Source: a virus | IMG/VR virus record: IMGVR_UViG_3300043446_002177 | Coordinates: 1-63,112 of that record | Reading direction: 5' to 3' (one strand) | Length of the DNA: 63,112 nucleotides | In this document: positions 24,579 to 31,776 of the stretch, piece after piece | How positions within the stretch are numbered: position 1 is the stretch's first letter | How the letters are laid out: the number at the start of each line of letters is the position of its first letter | Position numbers and translations under genes: made by a program | The notes under the pieces: generated by a model | What the model was told of the DNA's origin: nothing | What the model saw: only the letters and a program-made list of their open reading frames with translations | Database searches by the model: none

Positions 24579-25427
24579 TTAACTTTTTTCTATTTTACTA
24601 TAAAGTGATTGTAATTCACTAATTAATTGAGCGTCTGTCACTGCCGGAATAACAACTTTTACACTGATAAAAAAATTACCCTGCTGTCCAGTGTTTAAAT
24701 CTTTAAACCCTTTTCCGCTAGCACAAAAATCTGTACCGTGTTCTGTTCCAGGGCGCACTGACAAGTTAAGTGTAGTTCCATCTAAACACTTTACCGTTTT
24801 CATGCAACCAGTCATAGCCTCTAGTGCAGAAATGTTCATGTATGTCCATAGGTCATTACCTCGACGCTCATATTCGGGATCGTGTTCTACTACAACTTGT
24901 ACATTTAAATTACCCCTTGGTAAGTTTGGAATTGAATCATCCCCTAAGTTGGGGTATCTAATAGTCTGTCCACTGCTAACGCCTGCTGGTATATCAACAG
25001 CTACAGTTTGACTTTTACCTGTTGGTGTATTGTATCTTGCTTCTAATTGTGTGCCAGTATAACTTTGTTTTAGTGTAATTGATACACGTATAGTTAAATC
25101 TCTATTGCGTCTTTGTTGATGATGTGGATGACCACCAAATCCAGCGAATCCTTGGCCAAAATGAAATTTAAAAATATCATTGATATCGTGGAAACCGCCG
25201 CCCATACCGGCAGTGCCGCCAAATGGATTAAATCCATTACGCTGTGCATCATATTCGGCACGTTTATTTGGATCGCCTAATGTGTCGTATGCTTGCGAAA
25301 TTTCCTGAAACTTTTTAGTATCACCACCACGATCCGGATGATTTTTCATAGCCAGTTTTCTATATGCCTTTTGAATTTCGTCGGCGCTGGCTCCTTCTGA
25401 TATTCCTAATGTTTGATAGTAATCCAT
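24579..25427 (-). CDS. dnaJ: DnaJ-type co-chaperone (class B)
   Basis: 282 residues from the ATG at 25425-25427. The J domain is complete: MDYYQTLGISEGASADEIQK, then HPDRGGDTKKF with the HPD motif that triggers DnaK, then AYDTLGDPNKRAEYD. A Gly/Phe region follows, then two C-terminal substrate domains (TIRVSITLKQSYTGT and DLWTYMNISALEA). The CxxCxGxG zinc repeats are absent, as in CbpA. It heads the operon with clpA and starts six bases after a perfect -10 box, so its mRNA should be almost leaderless. It presumably recruits host DnaK. Confidence 0.93.
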   Translation of the reverse strand: MDYYQTLGISEGASADEIQKAYRKLAMKNHPDRGGDTKKFQEISQAYDTLGDPNKRAEYDAQRNGFNPFGGTAGMGGGFHDINDIFKFHFGQGFAGFGGHPHHQQRRNRDLTIRVSITLKQSYTGTQLEARYNTPTGKSQTVAVDIPAGVSSGQTIRYPNLGDDSIPNLPRGNLNVQVVVEHDPEYERRGNDLWTYMNISALEAMTGCMKTVKCLDGTTLNLSVRPGTEHGTDFCASGKGFKDLNTGQQGNFFISVKVVIPAVTDAQLISELQSLYSKIEKS

Positions 25428-25433
25428 AGCTAC

Positions 25434-25474
25434 ATTATACAAAAAAAATAGGACTGTGTCAAGACAGTCCTATT
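25434..25474 (-). promoter_or_regulatory. Terminator with embedded consensus promoter, upstream of dnaJ
   Basis: On the minus strand an 11-bp perfect stem (25447-25457 with 25464-25474), loop CTTGAC and a T8 run form a terminator for the gene ending at 25507. The loop and stem edge give TTGACA (25457-25462); the T-run is the 17-base spacer; TATAAT follows (25434-25439). The dnaJ ATG lies six bases further. Confidence 0.9.
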
Positions 25475-25506
25475 ATTTAATTAGAAAAATAAGTTCGAAA
25501 AACTTT

Positions 25507-25707
25507 TTATTTCTTTTCTGGAACTTTTTCACCTTCTACTTTTTTGTGGACTTTAATTTTTTTACATTCTTGTATTACGGTACCGTCTGCTTTTTTAACA
25601 ACATTGCCTTTGCTATCTTTTTTATCGTTGCAAACTTCTTTAGTCTCGCCACCGGCAAATGCTGTGCCAGCTACACATAGTGCTAAAAGTGCTAATATTT
25701 TTTTCAT
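25507..25707 (-). CDS. Small secreted protein
   Basis: 66 residues. A clear signal peptide, KKILALLALCVAGTAFA, is cut at about residue 18-19. The mature part is Lys-rich, hydrophilic and has two Cys (EVCNDKKDSKG and IQECKKIKVHKK), likely a periplasmic disulfide. It lies beside the lysis genes and ends at the dnaJ-side terminator. Function unknown. Confidence 0.65.
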   Translation of the reverse strand: MKKILALLALCVAGTAFAGGETKEVCNDKKDSKGNVVKKADGTVIQECKKIKVHKKVEGEKVPEKK

Positions 25708-25718
25708 TTTAATTTCCT

Positions 25719-25775
25719 TTATTGTTTAGGGTGCTTTCCGCCACAAATTGGGCAACCTTCGTTTTCGTTTGACAT
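25719..25775 (-). CDS. Tiny CxxC-GGxH protein (18 residues)
   Basis: An 18-codon reading frame, MSNENEGCPICGGKHPKQ, with an ideal AAGGAG ribosome site eight bases before its ATG (25773-25775), fills the gap between two leftward genes. CPICGGKH looks like half of a zinc ribbon or a metal-binding knuckle. Its good ribosome site and in-line position argue for translation; its size makes chance possible. Confidence 0.5.
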   Translation of the reverse strand: MSNENEGCPICGGKHPKQ

Positions 25776-25787
25776 AATAATATCTCC

Positions 25788-26321
25788 TTATAAAACAGGC
25801 TGTGGTTCGTCAGGTACTATTTTTTTACCTGTTGCAGTTGTTGCAACTGGGCCGCCAAATCCACCTCCGAACCCCGTTGGTGCTGGTTGAGGAGCCATGC
25901 TTCCAAAGCCGCCTCCGCCAAAGCTACTTGGTGTCGAGTTTGTTGCGGGTGGACCAAACGAGCTGGTGGAACCGAATCCTCCTGCCGCCGGTTGGCCAAA
26001 TGTTGCTGTATTACTTGATGGTAAGGGTTGTAAGCCGCCATTGTTGGCTCCTCCTAATTTTTCTTGTGTGCGTCCCCATGCTGCAAGTCCTAAAACTGCA
26101 CCCATAGCAATATGGAATAAACCGGCACCTTGTAGTGTTAGGGGATTCCACTGTGTTATAGGTGCATGGTTTAATGTCTGTAGTAAACTCCATAGAATAG
26201 GGAATATAACCATGTCCATAGTACAGACAACCATGTACATCCAACCCATCATTGGACGCCATTTACTGTTCATCCAATCTTCTTTTTTCTTTTCTGATTC
26301 ACTCTTAACTTCTTCGCTCAT
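25788..26321 (-). CDS. Holin-like membrane protein (3-TM type)
   Basis: 177 residues. After a charged start (KKKEDWMNSKWRPMMGW), two or three hydrophobic spans lie at about 26-48 and 64-84 (GAGLFHIAMGAVLGLAAWG). The KWRP-plus-membrane-span layout matches the three-TM holins linked to gene transfer agents and T4-like aquatic phages. The C-terminal half is Gly/Phe/Pro-rich and disordered (FGGGFG repeats), unusual for a holin. The endolysin and spanin genes are just upstream in the same direction. It would form the inner-membrane hole that starts lysis. Confidence 0.6.
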   Translation of the reverse strand: MSEEVKSESEKKKEDWMNSKWRPMMGWMYMVVCTMDMVIFPILWSLLQTLNHAPITQWNPLTLQGAGLFHIAMGAVLGLAAWGRTQEKLGGANNGGLQPLPSSNTATFGQPAAGGFGSTSSFGPPATNSTPSSFGGGGFGSMAPQPAPTGFGGGFGGPVATTATGKKIVPDEPQPVL

Positions 26322-26339
26322 TGTTCGCTCCTAATTATT

Positions 26340-26906
26340 TTAGAACCAGAGAAATAAGCCATTCATGCTTAATACTAGTCCAATCCCTGCTACTACAAAG
26401 CTAGACCAAAACATTGGCATACTAACAGCAAGGATACTTGCAGATAGAATAACAATAGCTAATTGATATGCTGTGCTGGCATAACCAATCCATGGACTGC
26501 CTTTTTTAGCTTCTTCTCGAGCAGCTTCCATTGCTCTAGCTTTTTCGGCAATTTCTTTTTTGTCAGCATCCATACGCTCTTTTTCAGCTGCAAACTTTTC
26601 TTTTAATTTAGGGTCGGCTGTAGTTAAACTTGCAATTTCATAACTAACGCCACGACCATTTTTAGCTTGATATTGTGCCCAGGCATTATTAGCACCGAGT
26701 GTATTGTTTAATACTGTGCTAGATAATTTGCCTGCATACCAACTGTTAACTGCTAAGAAAAGAGCAAATACACTAATGACCATACCTGCTTTGTCTTTAA
26801 TTTTTGCTTCTCGTTCGCTGCGACTGCCTACTGGCGGTTTTGGCGCATCCGGGTCTTTAGGTTGTTTTGTAAACATACCTAATACTGTATCTACTAATCC
26901 TGCCAT
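26340..26906 (-). CDS. Membrane protein of the lysis region
   Basis: 188 residues with one hydrophobic span near 38-58 (AGMVISVFALFLAVNSWYAG), a charged coiled-coil segment (KLKEKFAAEKERMDADKKE), and two spans at the C-terminus (AIVILSASILAVSMPMFW, then VAGIGLVLSMNGLFLW). No family recognised. AAGGAG precedes the ATG. Its place between the spanins and the holin-like gene suggests envelope disruption or its control, but no motif proves it. Confidence 0.6.
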   Translation of the reverse strand: MAGLVDTVLGMFTKQPKDPDAPKPPVGSRSEREAKIKDKAGMVISVFALFLAVNSWYAGKLSSTVLNNTLGANNAWAQYQAKNGRGVSYEIASLTTADPKLKEKFAAEKERMDADKKEIAEKARAMEAAREEAKKGSPWIGYASTAYQLAIVILSASILAVSMPMFWSSFVVAGIGLVLSMNGLFLWF

Positions 26907-26930
26907 GTATCGCTCCTTAATATACTAGTT

Positions 26931-27218
26931 TTATTTATTGGATTTTTCGAGAATCTCTTTGTAGATAGCTTTTCGTTCTTCTGCTGCTCGAACTTCCAGC
27001 ATAAGCTCTTGTGCTACTTTTTGTGCTTTTTCTGCTGCGGCTAGTGCAGCTTGGTGTTCTTTTTCTGTAGCTTCTGCTGCTCTACGTTTTGCATCTGCTA
27101 ATTCTTTTTCTGCTTTTTCTAAATCAATGATAGCAGAATCTGCATATTTTTTTGCACCTAAAAATAATCGTTTAAGTCTTTTAGCAGCAGCTTCTTCTAA
27201 TTTTCTAAGAAAGCTCAT
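26931..27218 (-). CDS. Ala/Lys/Glu coiled-coil protein
   Basis: 95 residues from the ATG at 27216-27218, directly after the o-spanin stop (TAACATG). Almost the whole sequence is a charged coiled coil rich in Ala, Lys and Glu (KAEKELADAKRRAAEATEKE). It has no signal peptide or membrane span. A longer start would lie inside the spanin gene and is less likely. Possibly a cytoplasmic partner of the lysis membrane proteins; function unknown. Confidence 0.6.
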   Translation of the reverse strand: MSFLRKLEEAAAKRLKRLFLGAKKYADSAIIDLEKAEKELADAKRRAAEATEKEHQAALAAAEKAQKVAQELMLEVRAAEERKAIYKEILEKSNK

Positions 27219-27219
27219 G

Positions 27220-27492
27220 TTATTTCCCGTCGTGTATTTTCTTTTGACCTTGATACCAAGTAACCCAGTCGTCCACTTTTGCTTTGCAATCATAGTATTG
27301 AGCGTAGTTATCACTCACGACACTTATAATGTCACTTAGTTTAGTAGTTTTTGGGTCTACTTGTTTTAGGTCAGGACATGCTTCTAGCAGTTCCTTTGGC
27401 ACATCTGGCCATATTTGTTTTACTGGTACGGGATCTTTGCTAAAAATACAACCAGATAATAACAATGGAACTAACAATACTAGGCATCTCAT
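27220..27492 (-). CDS. Outer-membrane spanin lipoprotein (Rz1-like)
   Basis: 90 residues. The N-terminus CLVLLVPLLLSGCIF is a lipoprotein signal with lipobox LLSGC, so the mature protein starts at the Cys and should sit in the outer membrane. The mature part ends with a helical segment (YYDCKAKVDDWVTWYQGQ). It overlaps the 3' end of the two-span coiled-coil gene by 4 bases, the usual Rz/Rz1 pairing. Together they would bridge and fuse the two membranes of a Gram-negative host. Confidence 0.75.
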   Translation of the reverse strand: MRCLVLLVPLLLSGCIFSKDPVPVKQIWPDVPKELLEACPDLKQVDPKTTKLSDIISVVSDNYAQYYDCKAKVDDWVTWYQGQKKIHDGK

Positions 27493-27944
27493 TTGGCTTT
27501 CTCCGGATTGTTAGCAGCCTTGTTTAGTAATTCTACAACTTTAGGATCGATCTCGCATTTAGCATCAATAATTTTTTCAACTTCTTTGATTTCGGTTTGT
27601 ATACGATCTCGGTATTCTACACGTACTTGTGCTTTCTTTTTTCTTTCTCTATCTAAATCTTCGTTAAATTGTTGTGCCATAGCAGCTTTTCGATCTGCTT
27701 CTTCTTGTGCTAATCTCACTTTTTCTTCCCACATGGCCTGTACGCCTGCTCCGCCGTACATGAATACACAAATTAATGTTGCAATGCCGCTAACAGGTTT
27801 TAGAAATTTAGCATAAATGCCAACGCCAGGAAAGTGGCTTAAAATACCACTTGCAAGAAATACAGCAAGTCCTGCACCTGCTCCAACTAACCATAACCAG
27901 GATGGAATGTGACTTAATACTAGGTCAATCATCCAGCTATACAT
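27489..27944 (-). CDS. Inner-membrane spanin-like protein (Rz-like)
   Basis: 151 residues with two hydrophobic spans at about 15-35 and 47-67 and a long charged coiled coil at 70-125 (RLAQEEADRKAAMAQQF). The tail CEIDPKVVELLNKAANN resembles the end of Rz proteins. Classical Rz has one N-terminal anchor; two spans here is atypical and may add a holin- or anchor-type function. It sits between the endolysin and the lipoprotein, as expected for an i-spanin. Confidence 0.65.
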   Translation of the reverse strand: MYSWMIDLVLSHIPSWLWLVGAGAGLAVFLASGILSHFPGVGIYAKFLKPVSGIATLICVFMYGGAGVQAMWEEKVRLAQEEADRKAAMAQQFNEDLDRERKKKAQVRVEYRDRIQTEIKEVEKIIDAKCEIDPKVVELLNKAANNPEKAK

Positions 27945-27947
27945 TTA

Positions 27948-28577
27948 TTATCCTTGTAACACATGCAGAGCATGATTATAGTGTTTAACACGATCATCGA
28001 GCCCTAATGTGCCTCCATTGATACGTTTTGTTAGTGTTAACATGTCGCCTTTGTCTGCCCACTGGTTTAAGTTATTTGCTTCCCAGAACCAAGCAGCACT
28101 TTGTACACAACCTTCAAAAGTTGTTAAGTGTTCACTAGCTTCGTCTAGGCCAATTTCTAAACTTTGTGCATAACGTGTGTAGTTGTCTTTACCAGTTAAC
28201 TGGATAAGTCCACGACCGCAGAACTTCCATCCATCGCCACTTTCTTCTGGACCGTTGCCCATACGATTTGCGTATGCCCTGTTAGCAATCATTTCTGGCT
28301 TCTGTGCATACTGCCGAGCAATTTCAATAGTAGGAAAATAACGTGGCCAAACACGCATTAGGCTTTCTGCACGATAGTTTAAATTTTCTTTAATAGCACG
28401 ATAGCCGCCGCTCTCATGTGCAGTCTGTGCTAGGAAGGCTGCAACTCTTGGTATAGTATTGATATCATAATCTGGAAGAATTTCGCATAATGCCTCAAAC
28501 CAATGATCTGCATACGGATTTTTTCCAATGATTTGTGTAAACTTATCTTGTGTAAAATTAAATTCAAATCCAGACAT
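27948..28577 (-). CDS. GH19 endolysin (chitinase-like muramidase)
   Basis: 209 residues of glycoside hydrolase family 19. The active-site region is FLAQTAHESGGYRAIKENLNY, where HES.GG and the following NY are diagnostic, then RGLIQLTGKDNYTRYA and the C-terminal RINGGTLGLDDR. Phage members cut peptidoglycan rather than chitin. There is no signal peptide, so it needs the holin to cross the inner membrane. It is the first gene of the lysis set in reading order. Confidence 0.9.
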   Translation of the reverse strand: MSGFEFNFTQDKFTQIIGKNPYADHWFEALCEILPDYDINTIPRVAAFLAQTAHESGGYRAIKENLNYRAESLMRVWPRYFPTIEIARQYAQKPEMIANRAYANRMGNGPEESGDGWKFCGRGLIQLTGKDNYTRYAQSLEIGLDEASEHLTTFEGCVQSAAWFWEANNLNQWADKGDMLTLTKRINGGTLGLDDRVKHYNHALHVLQG

Positions 28578-28578
28578 G

Positions 28579-29313
28579 TTATATTTTCTCCAGTGCTAAT
28601 GCATAACCTTCGTTTTCAAACACGTAAGTGTTGGCTATTTTGGTAATATTATAATTGCCCAAGTATTTTGTATAAAACAATACTTCGCTAATGTCTTTGC
28701 TTTCTAACATGATAGGGCCTTGCATGTTAGCATAGATATCCTGAGTTGAGCCAAATGCTTTAATACGCATACGTAATGGTTCTGAAAACTTTCTTTTAAA
28801 AACAATGTCGTTGTCGTCAATATTAATGTTTTCTAAATAGCTACGATTAAAAAAATTACTAAAGTTATTCATGCGGCCTTCTTGTATTTTTACTTCGTAG
28901 TCTTCTTTACTATTAGGCACAACTTCATTTAAATTTTCTGCTGTAGCATCGTGGCTATCAAATCCTTTATGATATCTAAATCTAAAATTTTCAATGTCAG
29001 TTAGTTTGCTAACACCGTCGAGCATTTCAGCAATTTGTTCTCCAATGCGTTTATTACGTTCAATTTCTACAAATACTTTATATTTGCCATCTTCTAATTC
29101 GCCAGGGCTTTTGTCTGCATCAAGTACAAAATCATAACCTCGTTCTAAAAATGTTACAAGATCATCTGCAGGTTCATCACTTTCAACAGTGAAACTGACA
29201 ACTACTACATCTTTATCGGATCCCATTTTACTAGCATATGAATCTACTTCAAAGATGTCTTTGACCAACATCTTTAAATCGCCTGCTAATAATGTTTCAT
29301 TAAGCTGCTGCAT
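28579..29313 (-). CDS. Conserved T4-like phage protein, unknown
   Basis: 244 residues, acidic, soluble, mixed alpha/beta. It has MLVKDIFEVDSYASKMG near the start, KYKVFVEIERNKRIGEQIAE in the middle and a beta-rich C-terminus. It is a recurring hypothetical of T4-like aquatic phages, usually beside the next gene upstream. AGGAGG precedes the ATG at 29311-29313, inside the GC-rich end of that gene. No catalytic motif. Confidence 0.65.
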   Translation of the reverse strand: MQQLNETLLAGDLKMLVKDIFEVDSYASKMGSDKDVVVVSFTVESDEPADDLVTFLERGYDFVLDADKSPGELEDGKYKVFVEIERNKRIGEQIAEMLDGVSKLTDIENFRFRYHKGFDSHDATAENLNEVVPNSKEDYEVKIQEGRMNNFSNFFNRSYLENINIDDNDIVFKRKFSEPLRMRIKAFGSTQDIYANMQGPIMLESKDISEVLFYTKYLGNYNITKIANTYVFENEGYALALEKI

Positions 29314-29881
29314 TAGCGCCTCCTGCTGGTGCTGCTGGTGCTGCTGGTGCTGGTGCCGCAGGCGCCGCGCCTCCTCCTGCTGCTAATTGGTCTGCACCTT
29401 GTGCAGGAGCAGCATCTACACGGGCGTTTTTATTAATGCCCATGCTTTCTTTCATTTTACTCATATAGCCGTTGTAAATATCAGAAACTAATTTTTTAGG
29501 CATCGTAATTTCAACTAACCATACAGGTTTGCGATCTAGCTTACCTTTCTTAGTACCAGGACGAAAATCATCTGGACTTTTAATTTTGCGCGGTTCTAAT
29601 AAGTGTGTCTTTTCAAATCTAACTTTACAACCATAATCTAGTAAGCGTTTAGCAGCTACAGGATCTGGCATTTTTTCTCTAGGCCACATAAAACTGGCCT
29701 TAACCCAATGGCGCTCTACTACAGGACCTTCAACTAGTTCGCCATCCTGCCAGTTTTTATATACGTACATATTCATCTCATCTAAGACACGTTCCATGTC
29801 TTTTAGTGTAGATAAACTAGTATTTGAGCTGTATAAAGATTCTACGTTCTTAATGACGTCTAAAATATCACGCATTTTCAA
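29300..29881 (-). CDS. Conserved T4-like phage protein with Ala/Pro tail
   Basis: 193 residues. It opens MKMRDILDVIKNVESLY, has a central alpha/beta domain (VVERHWVKASFMWPREKMPD, then RKPVWLVEITMP), and ends with an Ala/Pro/Gly run (APAAPAPAAPAAPAGG). A late box CTAAATA lies at 29900-29906 on the minus strand, about 20 bases before the ATG. Likely virion-associated given late expression; function unknown. Confidence 0.65.
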   Translation of the reverse strand: MKMRDILDVIKNVESLYSSNTSLSTLKDMERVLDEMNMYVYKNWQDGELVEGPVVERHWVKASFMWPREKMPDPVAAKRLLDYGCKVRFEKTHLLEPRKIKSPDDFRPGTKKGKLDRKPVWLVEITMPKKLVSDIYNGYMSKMKESMGINKNARVDAAPAQGADQLAAGGGAAPAAPAPAAPAAPAGGANAAA

Positions 29882-29899
29882 TCCTGCAATTTATATACT

Positions 29900-29906
29900 T
29901 ATTTAG
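29900..29906 (-). promoter_or_regulatory. T4-type late promoter box
   Basis: CTAAATA on the minus strand, 18 bases before the ATG at 29881, with an AT-rich leader containing AGGA. Confidence 0.5.
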
Positions 29907-29959
29907 CTGGCTTGTTTTGATATCATAACAGTTTAATTTTTTTGTAAAATTGTAAATAG

Positions 29960-30026
29960 ATGTGTAGGACCTCTGTAGTTATCGGGCGGTCGCTACAAGT
30001 CCTGCTTTCATAAGTGGGAGAACTTA
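29960..30026 (+). promoter_or_regulatory. Structured phoH leader with two exclusive pairings
   Basis: AGGAC (29966-29970) can pair with GTCCT (29999-30003), enclosing a second stem TGTAG/CTACA (29974-29978 with 29993-29997) around a G-rich loop. Alternatively AAGT and the CC after it (29997-30002) can pair with the GGGAGAACTT ribosome-site region (30017-30025). The two folds share the same bases, so one exposes and the other hides the ribosome site. No known riboswitch consensus is matched. Confidence 0.45.
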
Positions 30027-30740
30027 ATGAGTAAAAGAGTGAAAAAACGCTTTACTTCTGACGTAAACGTGATTGATTTTCATACATATTTGCCTGCTAA
30101 AAAGCAGCGTGTCAATTTGTTACCTCGTAACAAGCATCAAGAAACTTATCTGTTTAAACTACATGACGAAAGTAAAAACATTGTTTTTGCTATAGGTCCT
30201 GCTGGTACAGGTAAAACTCTGCTTGCCGTACAAATGGGCATTAAGCTATTTCAGGAAGGTAAGGTTGATAGGATCATAGTTACGAGACCCGCCGTTTCAG
30301 TAGATGAGGATTTAGGATTTTTACCAGGTACGCTAAATGAAAAAATGGCACCCTGGACTAGACCTATTTTTGATGTATTAGGAGAATATTATCAACAGAA
30401 AGATATAGAGAACATGCTCTATGAGGGAGTGATAGAAATAAGCCCACTGGCCTATATGCGAGGCCGAACGTTCAAAAACGCATACGTTATTGCAGATGAG
30501 ATGCAAAACGCTACTCAGAATCAAATGAAGATGTTACTAACTCGTCTAGGAGAAAATAGCAAGATGGTTGTAACAGGAGATTTGAATCAAGCAGACAGAC
30601 TTAAAGATAACGGACTTATTGACTTTATAGAAAAGGTCAAAGGTCACAAATTAGATCATATAGATGTAGTGTACTTTGACAGTCACGACATTGAAAGACA
30701 TGAAGCCGTGAAGGAGGTCTTAGAGATATACGGCGATTAA
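30027..30740 (+). CDS. phoH: PhoH-like ATPase
   Basis: PhoH is an RNA-linked P-loop ATPase widely carried by aquatic phages. The 237-residue protein has Walker A GPAGTGKT near residues 57-64 and Walker B YVIADEMQNA, followed by LTRLGENSKMVVTGD and DLNQ, as in the C-terminal domain of E. coli PhoH. The ATG follows GGGAG. It is one of very few rightward genes, faces a leftward gene that overlaps its stop, and has an unusual structured leader. Confidence 0.95.
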   Translation: MSKRVKKRFTSDVNVIDFHTYLPAKKQRVNLLPRNKHQETYLFKLHDESKNIVFAIGPAGTGKTLLAVQMGIKLFQEGKVDRIIVTRPAVSVDEDLGFLPGTLNEKMAPWTRPIFDVLGEYYQQKDIENMLYEGVIEISPLAYMRGRTFKNAYVIADEMQNATQNQMKMLLTRLGENSKMVVTGDLNQADRLKDNGLIDFIEKVKGHKLDHIDVVYFDSHDIERHEAVKEVLEIYGD

Positions 30741-31546
30741 GATAGAGAGGGGATATAACCCCTCTCTATCATATCTGCAATATCATAACGTTTTGTTATT
30801 TCAGATATGCGTCCTCTACTGATTTCATCCCAGTTTAAATAAATTTCACTAAGATCTCTTTTTGGCATCTTTTGATTAGATAAATTAAGATGATTATTTT
30901 CTCCAAAATTTATACTGTTCTCAATCCCCCATTTTTTTATTTTTAAAAAAACAGATCCATCAAACAATTCTAAATCGTTTTCGTAATTTATATGTAGATA
31001 ACTGAGGTTTCTTGTTACAAGAGACGTATACATTTTTAAATATTGATAGTACTGTCCGCTGTGCCAATTTTCAAATTTTTTTAAATCTAAATTTATCTTA
31101 AAATTTTTTATTTTTGTACCGGTGGGGTCATCTGTTGGAATGTATATTTTTTCAATTGATGATAGTTGTTCGCTAGCATACCATGCTAGACTATTTGATC
31201 TAGTTAATATTATAAATTTATTATTTGGATTATCAAATAAAAAGTCAATGTTAGTTAAATCTGCCTGCCATTGAAATATTTTGTATACAAGATAAGAATT
31301 ACTACAAACTATGTTTGTTCGTTGATATGCTAATGGTAAATTATTTTTAAAAAAATTAGCAAATTCTTCTTTACTAGGAAGACCCTTTCCTCCACAAATA
31401 AACTGTTTTTCAAAAAAATTAAACACTGATTTGAATTGCGGTGTAAATATTTCGTAAATTACACGAGTTGATTTAAACGCTTCAAATAGTTCACATAACA
31501 AGGTACTTCCTGACCTAGGTTGAGTAAGAATAACAATGTTCTCCAT
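30737..31546 (-). CDS. Sulfotransferase-like protein
   Basis: 269 residues. The PAPS-binding 5'-phosphosulfate loop is QPRSGSTLLCELFE near residues 8-21 and the 3'-phosphate site is NKFIILTRSNSLAWYASEQL near 108-127, as in sulfotransferases. No signal peptide, so cytosolic. The DNA is clearly more AT-rich than its neighbours, which suggests recent transfer. An APS-kinase-like gene lies two genes upstream in the same direction, so donor PAPS and the transferase may be made together. The acceptor is unknown. Confidence 0.75.
   Translation of the reverse strand: MENIVILTQPRSGSTLLCELFEAFKSTRVIYEIFTPQFKSVFNFFEKQFICGGKGLPSKEEFANFFKNNLPLAYQRTNIVCSNSYLVYKIFQWQADLTNIDFLFDNPNNKFIILTRSNSLAWYASEQLSSIEKIYIPTDDPTGTKIKNFKINLDLKKFENWHSGQYYQYLKMYTSLVTRNLSYLHINYENDLELFDGSVFLKIKKWGIENSINFGENNHLNLSNQKMPKRDLSEIYLNWDEISRGRISEITKRYDIADMIERGYIPSLS
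30741..30770. terminator. Strong hairpin between convergent phoH and sulfotransferase genes
   Basis: A perfect 12-bp stem, GATAGAGAGGGG with its complement, around ATATAA, begins right after the phoH stop. It lies inside the last codons of the leftward gene. No U-run follows, so it may block exonucleases or slow polymerase rather than terminate. Confidence 0.6.
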
Positions 31547-31551
31547 TTTTC

Positions 31552-31776
31552 TTAATCTTTTGCTGTAACAATTACGGCTACCTTATCAATCCAAACTATT
31601 CGACCATAACAGGCTATATTCCATTTAGTTTGCCCATATTCTTCAGTGCATTCGGTAAATGTTTCTCCAATTATACGTACATCTGATGCAAGATGTTCAA
31701 TACCATTTTCAAATATCCGCCATACTAATCCATCTCCGGTATGCTTAGTGTTAAATCTTACATGATATTTGTTCAT
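31552..31776 (-). CDS. Small conserved protein, unknown
   Basis: 74 residues, beta-rich, with KYHVRFNTKHTGDGLVWRIF at the start and CYGRIVWIDKVAVIVTA at the end. Two Cys. It overlaps the kinase-nucleotidyltransferase gene by 4 bases and leaves a short gap to the sulfotransferase. No family recognised. Confidence 0.55.
   Translation of the reverse strand: MNKYHVRFNTKHTGDGLVWRIFENGIEHLASDVRIIGETFTECTEEYGQTKWNIACYGRIVWIDKVAVIVTAKD

Noticed and set aside
26011-26262. Alternative leftward frame within the holin-like gene
   Set aside because: Out of frame with a gene that has a ribosome site and membrane spans; no independent signal.
29960-30026. Glutamine or downstream-peptide riboswitch common in cyanophages
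   Set aside because: The conserved core of those motifs is absent; only general alternating pairing is seen.
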